Positions 37,917 to 47,075 of a stretch of 64,000 nt of DNA are shown here, piece after piece (positions within the stretch are counted from its first letter, which is position 1; every line of letters begins with the position of its first letter). The notes beneath the pieces were generated by a model, which worked only from the letters and a program-made list of their open reading frames with translations, made no database searches and had not been told where the DNA came from. A program made the position numbers and the translations under genes. The DNA comes from Klebsiella pneumoniae (lineage in GTDB: Bacteria; Myxococcota_A; UBA796; SXON01). Location of the stretch: positions 1-64,000 of the forward strand of contig CAMAWH010000019.1 of assembly GCA_945861635.1 (NCBI GenBank), read 5' to 3'.

Positions 37917-39980
37917 CTACCAGACCTCACACATCTTTGGGGAGCGCATCGGCTTCCCTTCCTCACAGCCAAAGGCTGCATGGAACTCGGGTAGATTCGT
38001 CAACGGCCCGTTCACCCGGTATTTCGCCGGGGAGTGGGGGTTGGACAGTACGAGCATCTTCTCCCACTGCGGAGCGGCAACTGTGCACCAGCCCTGCGCG
38101 TACGCAACGAAGTAGAGTTGGTCGTCGGTCAGCCCCTGAACAGAGGCGGGAGCGTTCGGCTCACTCTGCGCTTTCCACGCCCGATAGGACGCGCGGGCGC
38201 CGCCGAGGTCCGCGATATTCTCGCCCAACGTCAGGTCACCCTTGACGTGCATGCCATCCGCGATTGTGTAGGCGTCGAACTGGTCCTTGACGCAGGTGGC
38301 GCGCTCCTCGTAGCGGGCCACGACGTCGGCCGGCCACCACGCGGACATCTTTCCGTCGCCGTCGAATTTGCGGCCGGAGTCGTCGAAGCCGTGTGACAGT
38401 TCATGGCCCATCACCATGCCGATGGCGCCGTAGTTCATCGCGGCGGGAAACGTACGGTCGAAGAACGGCGGTTGGAGGATTCCCGCCGGGAAAACCATTT
38501 CGTTCATCGTCGCGTTGTAGTAGGCGTTCACCGTACCCGCGCTCATGAACCACTCGCCGCGCTCTGCCGGCTTGCCTATCTTCGCCATTTGGCGCTTGTT
38601 CTCGAACAGGCGCGCGGCGATCACGTTCTCCGCGTGCTTTCCCGCGACAACGGTGAGTGCAGCGTAGTCTCGCCAGACATCGGGATAACCGATTTTGTTG
38701 GTAATCTTGTCCTTCTTCTCGATGGACTTGGCGCGGGTTGCGTCGTCCATCCACGACAGGCCCGGAAGTCCCTTGACGAAGGCCTCCTCCACGTCCTTGA
38801 TGAGTCCAAGCGCAAGCTCCTTGGAGTCTCCAGGGAATCGCTCCTTGACATAGTATTTCCCGGTGATCTCGCCGAGCGCAGCGTCGGTTGCGGTCGAACA
38901 GCGCTTCCAGCGTACTTCTGCTTGCTGCTGGCCGAGGATCGTCTTGCCGAACATCTCGAAGTGGGCGCCGTAGATTGGGCCCGCCAGTTGGGGGGCCAGC
39001 GCATGAATCGCGTACCACGTGAGGTAGGCGCGCAGGGTGCCGACGTCGGTCTTCTTCAGCAACTTTTCGAGTTTGGTGAAGACCTCCGGCGTCTCCACGG
39101 AAATCGCGGTGGCGTCGGGAGCGCCTGCGCCGGCCAGGTACACGTTCCAGTGCATCGTAGGATTGAGCTTGAGCAGGCCCGCACGGTCAATCTTGTGGTA
39201 GGTCTTGTCGGGGTCGCGCAGCTCGGCCCGCGGAATCTGCGCCTCGGCAATGGACTTCTCAAACCCGACGACCGATTTGGCCTGCTTGGCAACGTCCGTC
39301 GCGGGCACGCCTGCAAACGCCAGCATCGTCGCGACGTGCGCCTCGTAATCGGCGAGTACCCTCAGGGAGTCTGCGTCGGTCTTGATGTAGTAATCGCGAT
39401 CCGGCAGGGCGATGCCGCCTTCCGTCAGGTACAGGATGCTCGTTTTGGGGTCCTTGTAGTCGCCGTCAATGTATGCCCCCACAAGGGCGTCGGTGCTCAG
39501 CAGCGAGAGGCGCCCCGCCATGGCCATGAAGCCCTTTACATCCTTGACCTTTGCAATGTCGGCGGCGAGCGGTTGCAGGGCGCCCGCACCCGCGGCCTCG
39601 ACGGCGGCCTCGTCCATGCAGGATCCATAGAACGCGCCGATCTTCGCCCAATCGGCATCCCCCGCGGTCGGCTCCTTGGCCGCTTTTTCAAGAATGTTGT
39701 GAAGCGTCTCGACGTTGCGATCGCGAATCGTGCTGAAGCTGCGGCTCCACACCGGCTTATCCGCCGGAAGCGGGGTGGATTTCAGCCAGCCGCCGCATGC
39801 GTACTGGTAAAAGTCGTCACACGCATGGGTCGTCGGGTCGAGGGATGCGATGAGGTCCACCGCGTAGGCCGGCGGGGGAGGGGGCGGGAGCGGCGCGGGG
39901 ACGGGCCCGGGGGTCGCGACCTTGGGCTTCCCGCACGAGAGGAGGAGGAGGGGGAGGCAGAAGACGACGGATGCACGCAT
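37917..39980 (-). CDS. pepO: M13-family zinc endopeptidase (PepO/neprilysin-like) lipoprotein
   Basis: 687 residues from the ATG at 39980, which starts a lipoprotein signal (LLLLSC, Cys16) and a Pro-rich linker. The start at 40187 is rejected. HELSH is at 526-530 with the third zinc ligand E587 in ENIADLGG. The N-terminal half shows the usual lid domain (CDDFYQYACGGWLKS, PEIPRAELRDPDKTYHK-type segments). It degrades small peptides in the periplasm or at the surface. The start codon overlaps that of the divergent DUF5916-type gene on a CATG. Confidence 0.93.
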   Translation of the reverse strand: MRASVVFCLPLLLLSCGKPKVATPGPVPAPLPPPPPPAYAVDLIASLDPTTHACDDFYQYACGGWLKSTPLPADKPVWSRSFSTIRDRNVETLHNILEKAAKEPTAGDADWAKIGAFYGSCMDEAAVEAAGAGALQPLAADIAKVKDVKGFMAMAGRLSLLSTDALVGAYIDGDYKDPKTSILYLTEGGIALPDRDYYIKTDADSLRVLADYEAHVATMLAFAGVPATDVAKQAKSVVGFEKSIAEAQIPRAELRDPDKTYHKIDRAGLLKLNPTMHWNVYLAGAGAPDATAISVETPEVFTKLEKLLKKTDVGTLRAYLTWYAIHALAPQLAGPIYGAHFEMFGKTILGQQQAEVRWKRCSTATDAALGEITGKYYVKERFPGDSKELALGLIKDVEEAFVKGLPGLSWMDDATRAKSIEKKDKITNKIGYPDVWRDYAALTVVAGKHAENVIAARLFENKRQMAKIGKPAERGEWFMSAGTVNAYYNATMNEMVFPAGILQPPFFDRTFPAAMNYGAIGMVMGHELSHGFDDSGRKFDGDGKMSAWWPADVVARYEERATCVKDQFDAYTIADGMHVKGDLTLGENIADLGGARASYRAWKAQSEPNAPASVQGLTDDQLYFVAYAQGWCTVAAPQWEKMLVLSNPHSPAKYRVNGPLTNLPEFHAAFGCEEGKPMRSPKMCEVW

Positions 39981-42144
39981 GGTCGGCCCGGTAGCCCACG
40001 GCGCGCACGCGATCAAGCCGGTCGCGATAGGCATTGTCGTGCCCCTCGACCCCGTCCACGTTGCCCACGCCACGGCGCCCATCCATGCGGACGGCCGTTT
40101 GGACGAGGCGGATTGGGCCAACGCGACGGTCATCAAGGGATTTACGAGCTTCATGCCCAGCGCGGGCACCACTCCCGACGCCAACACGGAGGTGCGCCTC
40201 CTTACGGATGATCGCGCGTTCTATGTGGCGTTTACGGTAGTCACCGATGCCGCGCTACGCGCCCCGATCGTCCCTCGTGACGACACGCTCTTTCAGGATT
40301 GGGTCGCTGTCCTTTTGGACACCTATCAAGATGGTCAGCGGGCGTTCGCGTTCCGCGTCAGTGCGCGCGGTGTGCAGGCCGATGGCGTTTACGTGGAGGG
40401 AGAGGACTTCTGGGATCATGACCTTGCATGGGACGAAGTGTGGGAGAGCGGTGGTCTACCCAACCCACAGGGCTACACCGCCGAAATGGCGATTCCGTGG
40501 CGCTCGTTGCGCTACCCGCGTGCGTCGGCGCAGGTGTGGGGCATCATCCTTGAGCACTTTCGCCCAAACCCGTGGGGAGTGTTCACCTGGCCGGCGCTTT
40601 CTCAGGACGCGTCCAGCACGTTGGGGCAGGCGGCCAGAATTGCCGTGGACGCCCCGCCGCCCGCCGGGTTGAATGTTGAGCTACAGCCGACGTTGGTTGG
40701 CCGGCTCGATGGCATTCCATTCTTGCCCGGTCTGGATCCCGGACTCGGCGCAAAGCTCGGTTTGACCTCCAGCCTGACCGCTGATCTCACGGTGAATCCT
40801 GACTTTTCACAGATCGAGGCGGACGCGGACAAGGTCACGGCGAACCTGAAATATCCACTCGACTACAATGAGAAGCGGCCATTCTTCCTTGAGGGTGCGG
40901 ACGTGTTCGAGACGCCGATGAGCCTGACATACAGTCGCTCCGTCGTGGATCCCTTGGCCGGATACAAGCTGACGGGGCGGGCGGGTCCGGTTGGCATCGG
41001 ATTTGTGGGAGGGTGGGATGAAACGCCCGCTGCCGACACGATTTCTGTGGACTACGCGAGCGGGCGCGCTCTGCCAGGGTGGGATGAATCCGTCGTGAGC
41101 GGTGCGCGTGCGCTGGACCATGTCGCCCGCATCCGAATCGATCTTGGTGAGGGTAGCGGCGTCGGCGCACTTGCGAGTGACAAGGAGTTGCTCACTGCCG
41201 GTGGGCAGTGGCTCGGTCACCACCTCGGCGCCGTGGATGCGGAGGTGCCGTTTGCCGATCGCTTTGTCGCGCGCGCCCAGGCCGCGTGGAGCACCACCGA
41301 TCTGCTGGATGGGAGCACGCTCTCCGGGCCGGCCGCGCGCCTGGGAATCGAGCAAAGCGGAGAGGCGTTCAGCTCAGAGTGGACCACACATGCCGTTTCC
41401 TCGGAATTTCGGGCAGAAAACGGCTTCCTTCGGGAGGTTGGCCGGGTGGGGAGCGAACTACAGGGGAGCTTTCACGCGCACGATGTCGGTGCGTTTCGCA
41501 TGATCAGCCCAGGCGCGGAGGGCATGGTGGCCCTGGATCTTGCCGGCCGTCCGGTTGACGCATACGTCGGTCCCGTCGCATCCGCGTTCATCGGCGCGAA
41601 CAGCTATGTCGAGACCGAGGCGTTCTACATTCGCGAGCGCTTCCTCGGTCACGACTTTGATCGGTGGACGTTCAACGGGTTCTCCGCGGTCGACCCCACC
41701 AGCACGACCATGATTTCTCTGGGTTGGGATGTTGGGCCGGTTCCCCATTACTCCGCTGCGTCGGACGCCGACCTTTTCCTCGGCTTCGGGTACGCGGGCG
41801 AAATCGGTGCGAGTGTGGCGCTGTGGCAACGCCTCACGCTTGGCGGCAGCGTTGTCGTCGATGATTTCCGGGCGGCCTACAACGGCCCTGTCGTATACGA
41901 CACGTTCATTACGCGTGTCAAAGCCAACCTGAACATCAGCCGCCCGCTCTCGGTCCGGTTCATCGAGGAGTGGAACAGCTACGACCGCACGCTCGATACC
42001 AGCGGACTCGTAGCGTTCGAGTTGCACCCGGGCACGGCGGCGTACGTTGGGTACAGCGATCAGTTCGACCTCCCGCTCGGGGAGTGGCGGACAAGATCCA
42101 TCTTTGCCAAGGTGAGCTGGCTCTGGCGGCCCGGCGCGAGATAG
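39979..42144 (+). CDS. DUF5916-type protein: CBM9-like domain with outer-membrane barrel
   Basis: 721 residues from the ATG at 39979; a GTG at 40039 is an alternative. The N-terminal 190 residues look like a CBM9-type sandwich (VAHATAPIHADGRLDEADW, RLLTDDRAFYVAFTVV, DDTLFQDWVAVLLDTYQDGQR). The remaining 500 have repeated amphipathic strands, NPDFSQIEADADKVTAN and YNEKRPFFLEG, the signature of this family, and end in VSWLWRPG. No clear signal peptide is seen with either start. The starts of this gene and the M13 gene overlap on CATG. A sugar-linked outer-membrane role is inferred. The MopE/FG-GAP lipoprotein follows after 9 bp. Confidence 0.82.
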   Translation: MVGPVAHGAHAIKPVAIGIVVPLDPVHVAHATAPIHADGRLDEADWANATVIKGFTSFMPSAGTTPDANTEVRLLTDDRAFYVAFTVVTDAALRAPIVPRDDTLFQDWVAVLLDTYQDGQRAFAFRVSARGVQADGVYVEGEDFWDHDLAWDEVWESGGLPNPQGYTAEMAIPWRSLRYPRASAQVWGIILEHFRPNPWGVFTWPALSQDASSTLGQAARIAVDAPPPAGLNVELQPTLVGRLDGIPFLPGLDPGLGAKLGLTSSLTADLTVNPDFSQIEADADKVTANLKYPLDYNEKRPFFLEGADVFETPMSLTYSRSVVDPLAGYKLTGRAGPVGIGFVGGWDETPAADTISVDYASGRALPGWDESVVSGARALDHVARIRIDLGEGSGVGALASDKELLTAGGQWLGHHLGAVDAEVPFADRFVARAQAAWSTTDLLDGSTLSGPAARLGIEQSGEAFSSEWTTHAVSSEFRAENGFLREVGRVGSELQGSFHAHDVGAFRMISPGAEGMVALDLAGRPVDAYVGPVASAFIGANSYVETEAFYIRERFLGHDFDRWTFNGFSAVDPTSTTMISLGWDVGPVPHYSAASDADLFLGFGYAGEIGASVALWQRLTLGGSVVVDDFRAAYNGPVVYDTFITRVKANLNISRPLSVRFIEEWNSYDRTLDTSGLVAFELHPGTAAYVGYSDQFDLPLGEWRTRSIFAKVSWLWRPGAR

Positions 42145-42153
42145 ACCGCGAGC

Positions 42154-44754
42154 ATGCTCCTCATCCTTGCGGCGTGTGACGGTGTCATCCTCTTCAACAG
42201 GCCCCCCAGCCTCGGCTTCATCACCCCGCAAGTCGATCAGCCGCTTGCCGCCCGACGCCCGATCACCGTGACCGCGCGCGCGCTCGATGACATCGATCCC
42301 GTCGTGAATCTGACGACCTATTGGACGGTGGACGGGGAGGCGGTGGGTGGAGACGAAACCATTGACACCGACGGCACCATTACGTTCTCGCTTCCCGATG
42401 GGCTGCCCGCCGGGAATCCCATCCTGCGCCTGCGTGTGGTCGATGCATCGGGGGAATCGTCCACCGACAAGCGCGTGCTCAACATCGTCGAGGATGCAGC
42501 GCCCTCCTTCACGTTCGTGCGCCCCGCATCGGGGGGCTACTACCCCGCAGACACGCCGTTTCAAGTCAACTTCATCGTGGAGGACGACGGCGCGGCCGAC
42601 CTTCGCTCGTTGACGCTAACCTGGGAGGGTGCGGCCAACACAGACGAGGCACCGACCGAGATAGACGGCCCGACAGAGCGCACATTTACGGTAGGGGGCC
42701 AGCCTTCGGGGGACAATTACGCCTCCGTCGTCGTCACGGATGCGCTCGGAGTGTCGGCGTCCTTCCGTACCGACTTCACGCTGCTGGTGCCGGACGTTGA
42801 CGGTGACGGTCACGACGATCCGCGCCTCGGCGGGAATGACTGTGATGACTCGGATCCGACTGTTACCGAGGGTGACGACTACTACGTGGACGCCGATGGA
42901 GATGGTTTTGGGGAGGATGACACACGCGTCGCGGCGTGTTCCGCGCCAGATGGGAGTGTCTCCGTTCCGGGGGATTGTGATGACGCCGATCCAACGGCCA
43001 ATCCGGACCGTGATGAAGTGTGTGACGACGCCGACAATGACTGTGATGGTGGCGTAGACAACAGTGCCATTGACACGGTGGGGTGGTACCCCGATCTCGA
43101 CGGCGATGGGTACGGCGCGGGCGTCGCCACAGCCGCGTGTGAGGCGCCAGCCAACGCAAGCGCGAAGGCAGGCGATTGTGACGACGTGTGTGCCAAGTGC
43201 CATCCGGGAGGCATCGAAGCCTGTGACGCGGGGAATCTGGACGAGGATTGTAACGGCGTTGCAGACGACGACGACGCCGCGGCGTCGGGTGCAACCCTGG
43301 CGTACCCGGATGACGACGGGGATGGGCGTGGCGACGGTGATCGTGGCGAGTCTGCGTGCGATCCCCCTGCCGATTGGGTTGCCGCTGCCGACGATTGTGA
43401 CGATGACGATGGGTTGGCGTGGAGCGGCGCTGCGGAAGTGTGTGAAGATGACTCGGATAACGATTGCACAGGAGGAGACAGCCTGTGCACCCCCATCGGC
43501 GACGTCGATCTGGCGGATGCGGACGCGATTTGGAACGGTAGTGCGCTCGATCTGATAGGAAGTTCGCTGGCATTTCTCGACGACACGGACGGTGATGGAA
43601 TCGATGACCTTGCGATCGGTGGGTGGGGTTACGACGCGTCCCGGGGGCAGGTTGTGTTGGTGACGGCCTCAGGAATGGGCGGCGGCTCCCTCGCGGGGTT
43701 CACGTCATGGTCCGGCACAGAGGAGGATGAATACGCAGGGTACGCGCTTGCTTCCGCCGGCGATATGGATGGCGATGGGCTCGGGGATTTGTGGGTGGGC
43801 GCCATGCGTGCGCAGGACAGGGCAGGCGCCGCATACCTTGTATTGGGGGGCTCGGTGGGCGGAAATCTGTCCGGCGCGGCTGCTGAGTTGGCTGGAACCG
43901 CCGCCGGGGATCTCATGGGTTGCGCCTTGGCGGGAAACGGGGACGTCGATGGGGACGGTGTGAAGGACGCGCTGGTCGGGGCCTATGGTGCGGGAACCGC
44001 CACGCTCGTACGCGGTCCGACGTCGGGTACGATGGTTTCGGCAGCGGTGATTAGTGGCATCTCCGGGTTTGGCACCGCTTTGGATTTAATCGATGACATG
44101 GATGGTGATGGTACAAGCGAGGTGCTCGTGGGTTCCCCGGACGACGACAGCGTGTACGTTTTCTACGGCAGTTGGGCGGGCGCCGTTTCTGTTGGTGACG
44201 CCGACGTCGTGTGGACCGGCGGCGCGGGCGAGTCAACCGGAAGCTCGGTGGCCCGCGCCGGCGATAGCGATGGGGATGGCTTCGGTGACGTGATCATCGG
44301 CGCATTCGAAAACGGCACAGCGGGCTCGCTGGCGGGTACGGCTTACCTTCTGAGCGGCGGATCGGCGGCGAGCGGACCGCTTTCATCGGCCACAGCGATT
44401 CTCACGGGCGCATCGGCGGGCGATTACGCGGGCCACGACGTCGCGAGCGCCGGCGATGTCGACGGGGACGGCGCCACGGACCTACTGGTCGGTGCCAAAG
44501 GCCAAGGCGGAGGCGGCGCGGGTGCAGGAGCCGCGTACCTCGTACTATCGCCGGTTTCCGGAACGATTTCGCTGTCCGCCGCGGACGCCAGGTTCCTCGG
44601 CGAGGGTGCCGGAGACAACGCGGGCGATGGACTGGCCGGCGCCGGTGACGTCAATGGCGACGGTTTTTACGATTTCGCCATCGGCGCGCCTCACGAGAAT
44701 ACGTCCGGTGGCGGCGCGGGCGCGGCCTACCTGATTCTGGGTGGCGGCGGGTAG
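42154..44754 (+). CDS. MopE- and FG-GAP-repeat lipoprotein
   Basis: 866 residues. The signal is only 8 residues long (MLLILAAC, Cys8). Residues about 20-205 form two Ig-like domains (PQVDQPLAARRPITVTARAL and the following strands). About 210-450 contain several MopE-type units (DVDGDGHDD, GNDCDDSDPTVTEG, GDCDDADPTANPD, DNDCDGG). From about 460 to the end there are FG-GAP repeats of the integrin alpha type (DGIDDLAIGGWGYDASRG, AGDSDGDGFGDVIIGAFENG, GDVDGDGATDLLVGAKGQGG), which fold as a Ca2+-binding beta-propeller. A surface-exposed, calcium-dependent adhesin-like role is inferred. It ends the rightward group after the DUF5916-type gene. Confidence 0.87.
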   Translation: MLLILAACDGVILFNRPPSLGFITPQVDQPLAARRPITVTARALDDIDPVVNLTTYWTVDGEAVGGDETIDTDGTITFSLPDGLPAGNPILRLRVVDASGESSTDKRVLNIVEDAAPSFTFVRPASGGYYPADTPFQVNFIVEDDGAADLRSLTLTWEGAANTDEAPTEIDGPTERTFTVGGQPSGDNYASVVVTDALGVSASFRTDFTLLVPDVDGDGHDDPRLGGNDCDDSDPTVTEGDDYYVDADGDGFGEDDTRVAACSAPDGSVSVPGDCDDADPTANPDRDEVCDDADNDCDGGVDNSAIDTVGWYPDLDGDGYGAGVATAACEAPANASAKAGDCDDVCAKCHPGGIEACDAGNLDEDCNGVADDDDAAASGATLAYPDDDGDGRGDGDRGESACDPPADWVAAADDCDDDDGLAWSGAAEVCEDDSDNDCTGGDSLCTPIGDVDLADADAIWNGSALDLIGSSLAFLDDTDGDGIDDLAIGGWGYDASRGQVVLVTASGMGGGSLAGFTSWSGTEEDEYAGYALASAGDMDGDGLGDLWVGAMRAQDRAGAAYLVLGGSVGGNLSGAAAELAGTAAGDLMGCALAGNGDVDGDGVKDALVGAYGAGTATLVRGPTSGTMVSAAVISGISGFGTALDLIDDMDGDGTSEVLVGSPDDDSVYVFYGSWAGAVSVGDADVVWTGGAGESTGSSVARAGDSDGDGFGDVIIGAFENGTAGSLAGTAYLLSGGSAASGPLSSATAILTGASAGDYAGHDVASAGDVDGDGATDLLVGAKGQGGGGAGAGAAYLVLSPVSGTISLSAADARFLGEGAGDNAGDGLAGAGDVNGDGFYDFAIGAPHENTSGGGAGAAYLILGGGG

Positions 44755-44806
44755 AGGGTGTATATGTATTAGCGGCTGCCGCGGTGTCCGTCGTGATCGT
44801 TACATT

Positions 44807-45137
44807 CGTTAGCCGTCGTGCCAGAATACGTTATTCAGAGAGCCAGATCCACGACTCGGAGACGTCGGGCCTCCGGTCGTAGTCCTTGCTCATCCGCCGG
44901 GGACGCTCGTTCCATGCGTGCGTCCGTTCGACGATCCACCGTTTGCGGAGAACCGTGAATGGCTGCTCCGCTTGGAACGCGAGGTGGAGTTGGGGGTCCA
45001 CCCACCTTCCAGTCGTCCGATTCGAGGTCCGCCGCACGACCTCCACCTGCATTCCATGCGGCTTCGCCGCCTCCCGAACGCGGGGGCCTTCGTACCCGCT
45101 GTCCGCGTAAATTGTCGTGATCGTGGGATATTTTGCG
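44807..45137 (-). pseudogene. IS5-family transposase relic (C-terminal part, nonsense mutation)
   Basis: Reading leftward, TTIYADSGYEGPRVREAA, RKRWIVERTHAWNER and MSKDYDRRPDVSESWIW match the catalytic C-terminal part of IS5-type DDE transposases. A TAA at 44831-44833 interrupts it after IWLSE. The same frame continues with RILARRLT, which matches the usual end, so a premature stop is likely. The upstream part of the gene is frameshifted in the following 200 bp, so the N-terminal half is not readable in one frame. No terminal inverted repeats were found. An old, dead insertion. Confidence 0.8.
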
Positions 45138-45469
45138 GACGCGCGGCCGTTCCGGGACCCCGTCGATCCGCCGGAGCCGAGTCCAGAAGGTCGTCGTAAG
45201 AAGCGCGAGCACGTGACGGCGGGCGGAGCCGCACCACTACACAGTCTCCGTACCCTTCTCGACGCGAAGGGCTCCGTCGCCCGCGTGACGCTTCGCGTCG
45301 GCAAAGACAGTACGTTCGACCGGGACGCGACGCCCACGCCGTGGCAGGCTCAGGTGTTCGAAGCGGCGGCACGGGCGATCGCGTAGGCAGAACCGCGTCG
45401 AACTCAGGGCTACGATCGCGTGGTCGTGCGGGTTCTTTGCATGTCCGGCGCTGCAGCTTCAGCTTAGCG
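45138..45469. other. Degenerate region between the IS5 relic and the cupin gene
   Basis: No intact gene. A rightward open stretch (45117-45386) ends in GKDSTFDRDATPTPWQAQVF followed by a short Ala-rich tail and TAG. Its third-position GC is high, so it could be a leftover fragment of another gene, but no homology is recognised. The rest looks like frameshifted remnants of the transposase and spacer. Confidence 0.4.
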
Positions 45470-45934
45470 TCACCGCGTCACGCCCAGCAGCCACTCCGCA
45501 TGCTGCGGAAACACCGCCACCAATTCGCTCCTCGACGGCATCTGGAAGTCGGCGAAATCAAACCCGGGCGCCACCGTCGCCGTGACCAATGCATACTCCC
45601 CTCTCGCGACGGCCGCCTGCAAGAGCCCGGCCGGAACGACCGCGAGCGGACGCGCTGCACCCAACGTTGCCATCGCGTGGTTTCCAGCGTCATCGAGGGT
45701 GTGCAGGTCGAGCGAATCTCCCCCGCACCACGTCCACACCTCGTCACTGCGCACGCGGTGGACCGCCGAAAATGCCCCTGCTGGCAGCAGGAAATAAATT
45801 GCGGTGCACACAGCCCGTGAACCGCGCGCAAGCGGAAAGGTGAGGGGAGAGCGATAGACTTCACGATAGAACCCGCCCTCTGGATGTGGAGCAAGGTTCA
45901 ACTCACGGACGATGTTGCGCACGGCTTCGGTCAT
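45470..45934 (-). CDS. DUF985 cupin-fold protein
   Basis: 154 residues. The N-terminal LNLAPHPEGGFYREVYRS and the following TAIYFLLPAGAFSAVHRVRSDEVW fit the DUF985 (cupin_5) family, with cupin-type His and Glu residues. Many members are of unknown function; related proteins bind metal or sugars. The protein is cytoplasmic, with no signal peptide. It is divergent from the first GTPase gene, 46 bp away. Confidence 0.85.
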   Translation of the reverse strand: MTEAVRNIVRELNLAPHPEGGFYREVYRSPLTFPLARGSRAVCTAIYFLLPAGAFSAVHRVRSDEVWTWCGGDSLDLHTLDDAGNHAMATLGAARPLAVVPAGLLQAAVARGEYALVTATVAPGFDFADFQMPSRSELVAVFPQHAEWLLGVTR

Positions 45935-45980
45935 TACGCCCCTCTAATCAACGCGCGGGCACGCGCGTTATGGAGCGTCC

Positions 45981-47075
45981 ATGTCGTCTGACACTGAGCT
46001 GATCGTCCAGGTCAAAAACGAAGTCGCGCGCGCTTGGGATGCTACCAGCGCGGAATTGGCGGATGGCCTTGGCAAAAGCGTCACCGTCGCCTTTCTGGGT
46101 TCGGCGTCCTCCGGAAAGGACAGCGCGATTCGCGCGCTTTTCGGTCTCGATTTTGGGGATGTCAGCCCGATTCCGGGTTCCACTGTCAACCTGCGCGTGG
46201 CCCGTTTGGATGAAGCGGGTCAGGTGTTGATCGTGAACGCTCCGGGTTTTGGTGACATCCGGGCGGAAGTCGATGCCATAGCCCGCAAGGTTTTGGACTC
46301 GCTGGACATCATCGTGTACCTCGTCAACTGCGAAGGCGGCGCGACGATTGATGAGAAGCGCGATCTCGACATGATCCGCGCAACCGGGCGCCCGGTTTTG
46401 GTCTGTCTGAATAAAATCGACCTGATACGCGTGGCTGAACGCGGCGAGTTCATTGCCGCGACCACCGCGCAGCTTGGAATGTTGCCAGCCGACGTCGTGG
46501 TTTGCGCGTTCGACCCGCTGCCACAGTTGTCCGAGACGCCCATCGGTGTTGAGTATGTGATCGGTTGGATCGAGAGGCAACTCCAGGCCAGTGGCAAGGC
46601 GCTTCTGTTCGCCAAGCACTTGCGCAACAAGGCCGCGGCGTGCGAGCCGCTGATTCAGACGGCAGCGCGTAACGCCGCCTTGATCGGGGCGATTCCGATT
46701 CCGGGCGCCGACCTGGCCGGAGTCACGGCGGTGCAGGTCAAGCTCATTCGCGACATCGCGGAGGTGCACGGCGTCCCGATGAACAAGGATCTGGCAATGT
46801 TCCTGATTGGAGAGATCCTTTCCGGCGGAATGCGCGGGTTTGTTCGGTGGGGCATCGGAGCGTTGAAGGCGGCGGGTTTCATACCGGGCACGCAGATTGC
46901 CGAGGCGGCGATTCTTGGGCTTTCCTCGATGGTCGCCGGGGCCACCACGTATGGCATTGGGCAGGCGGCGCTTCGGTACATTCAGTCCGGCGCAAAGATG
47001 GACTCGGAGGCGCTCCGCAACGTGTTCGACCTCGCGTCGTGGGACTGGAAAAAGTTGGTGGACGGAAAACGGTGA
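45981..47075 (+). CDS. GTPase with noncanonical Mg2+-site residues and DUF697-like C-terminus
   Basis: 364 residues. P-loop GSASSGKDS at 40-48 has Asp where Ser/Thr normally follows the Lys. The G3 motif reads NAPG (86-89) instead of DxxG, and G4 is NKID (144-147). The C-terminal half (about 210-364) is helical, Gly/Ala-rich and amphipathic to hydrophobic (IPGADLAGVTAVQVKLIRDI, GFVRWGIGALKAAGFIPG), like the DUF697 region of membrane-bending or membrane-associated GTPases. The stop overlaps the next gene's GTG by 3 nt (GTGA). A paralogous partner follows. Function unknown. Confidence 0.85.
   Translation: MSSDTELIVQVKNEVARAWDATSAELADGLGKSVTVAFLGSASSGKDSAIRALFGLDFGDVSPIPGSTVNLRVARLDEAGQVLIVNAPGFGDIRAEVDAIARKVLDSLDIIVYLVNCEGGATIDEKRDLDMIRATGRPVLVCLNKIDLIRVAERGEFIAATTAQLGMLPADVVVCAFDPLPQLSETPIGVEYVIGWIERQLQASGKALLFAKHLRNKAAACEPLIQTAARNAALIGAIPIPGADLAGVTAVQVKLIRDIAEVHGVPMNKDLAMFLIGEILSGGMRGFVRWGIGALKAAGFIPGTQIAEAAILGLSSMVAGATTYGIGQAALRYIQSGAKMDSEALRNVFDLASWDWKKLVDGKR

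Noticed and set aside
38403..40211. 602-codon open frame on the plus strand
   Set aside because: It is the antisense of the M13 peptidase, whose motifs are complete; the frame is open because of GC-rich third positions.
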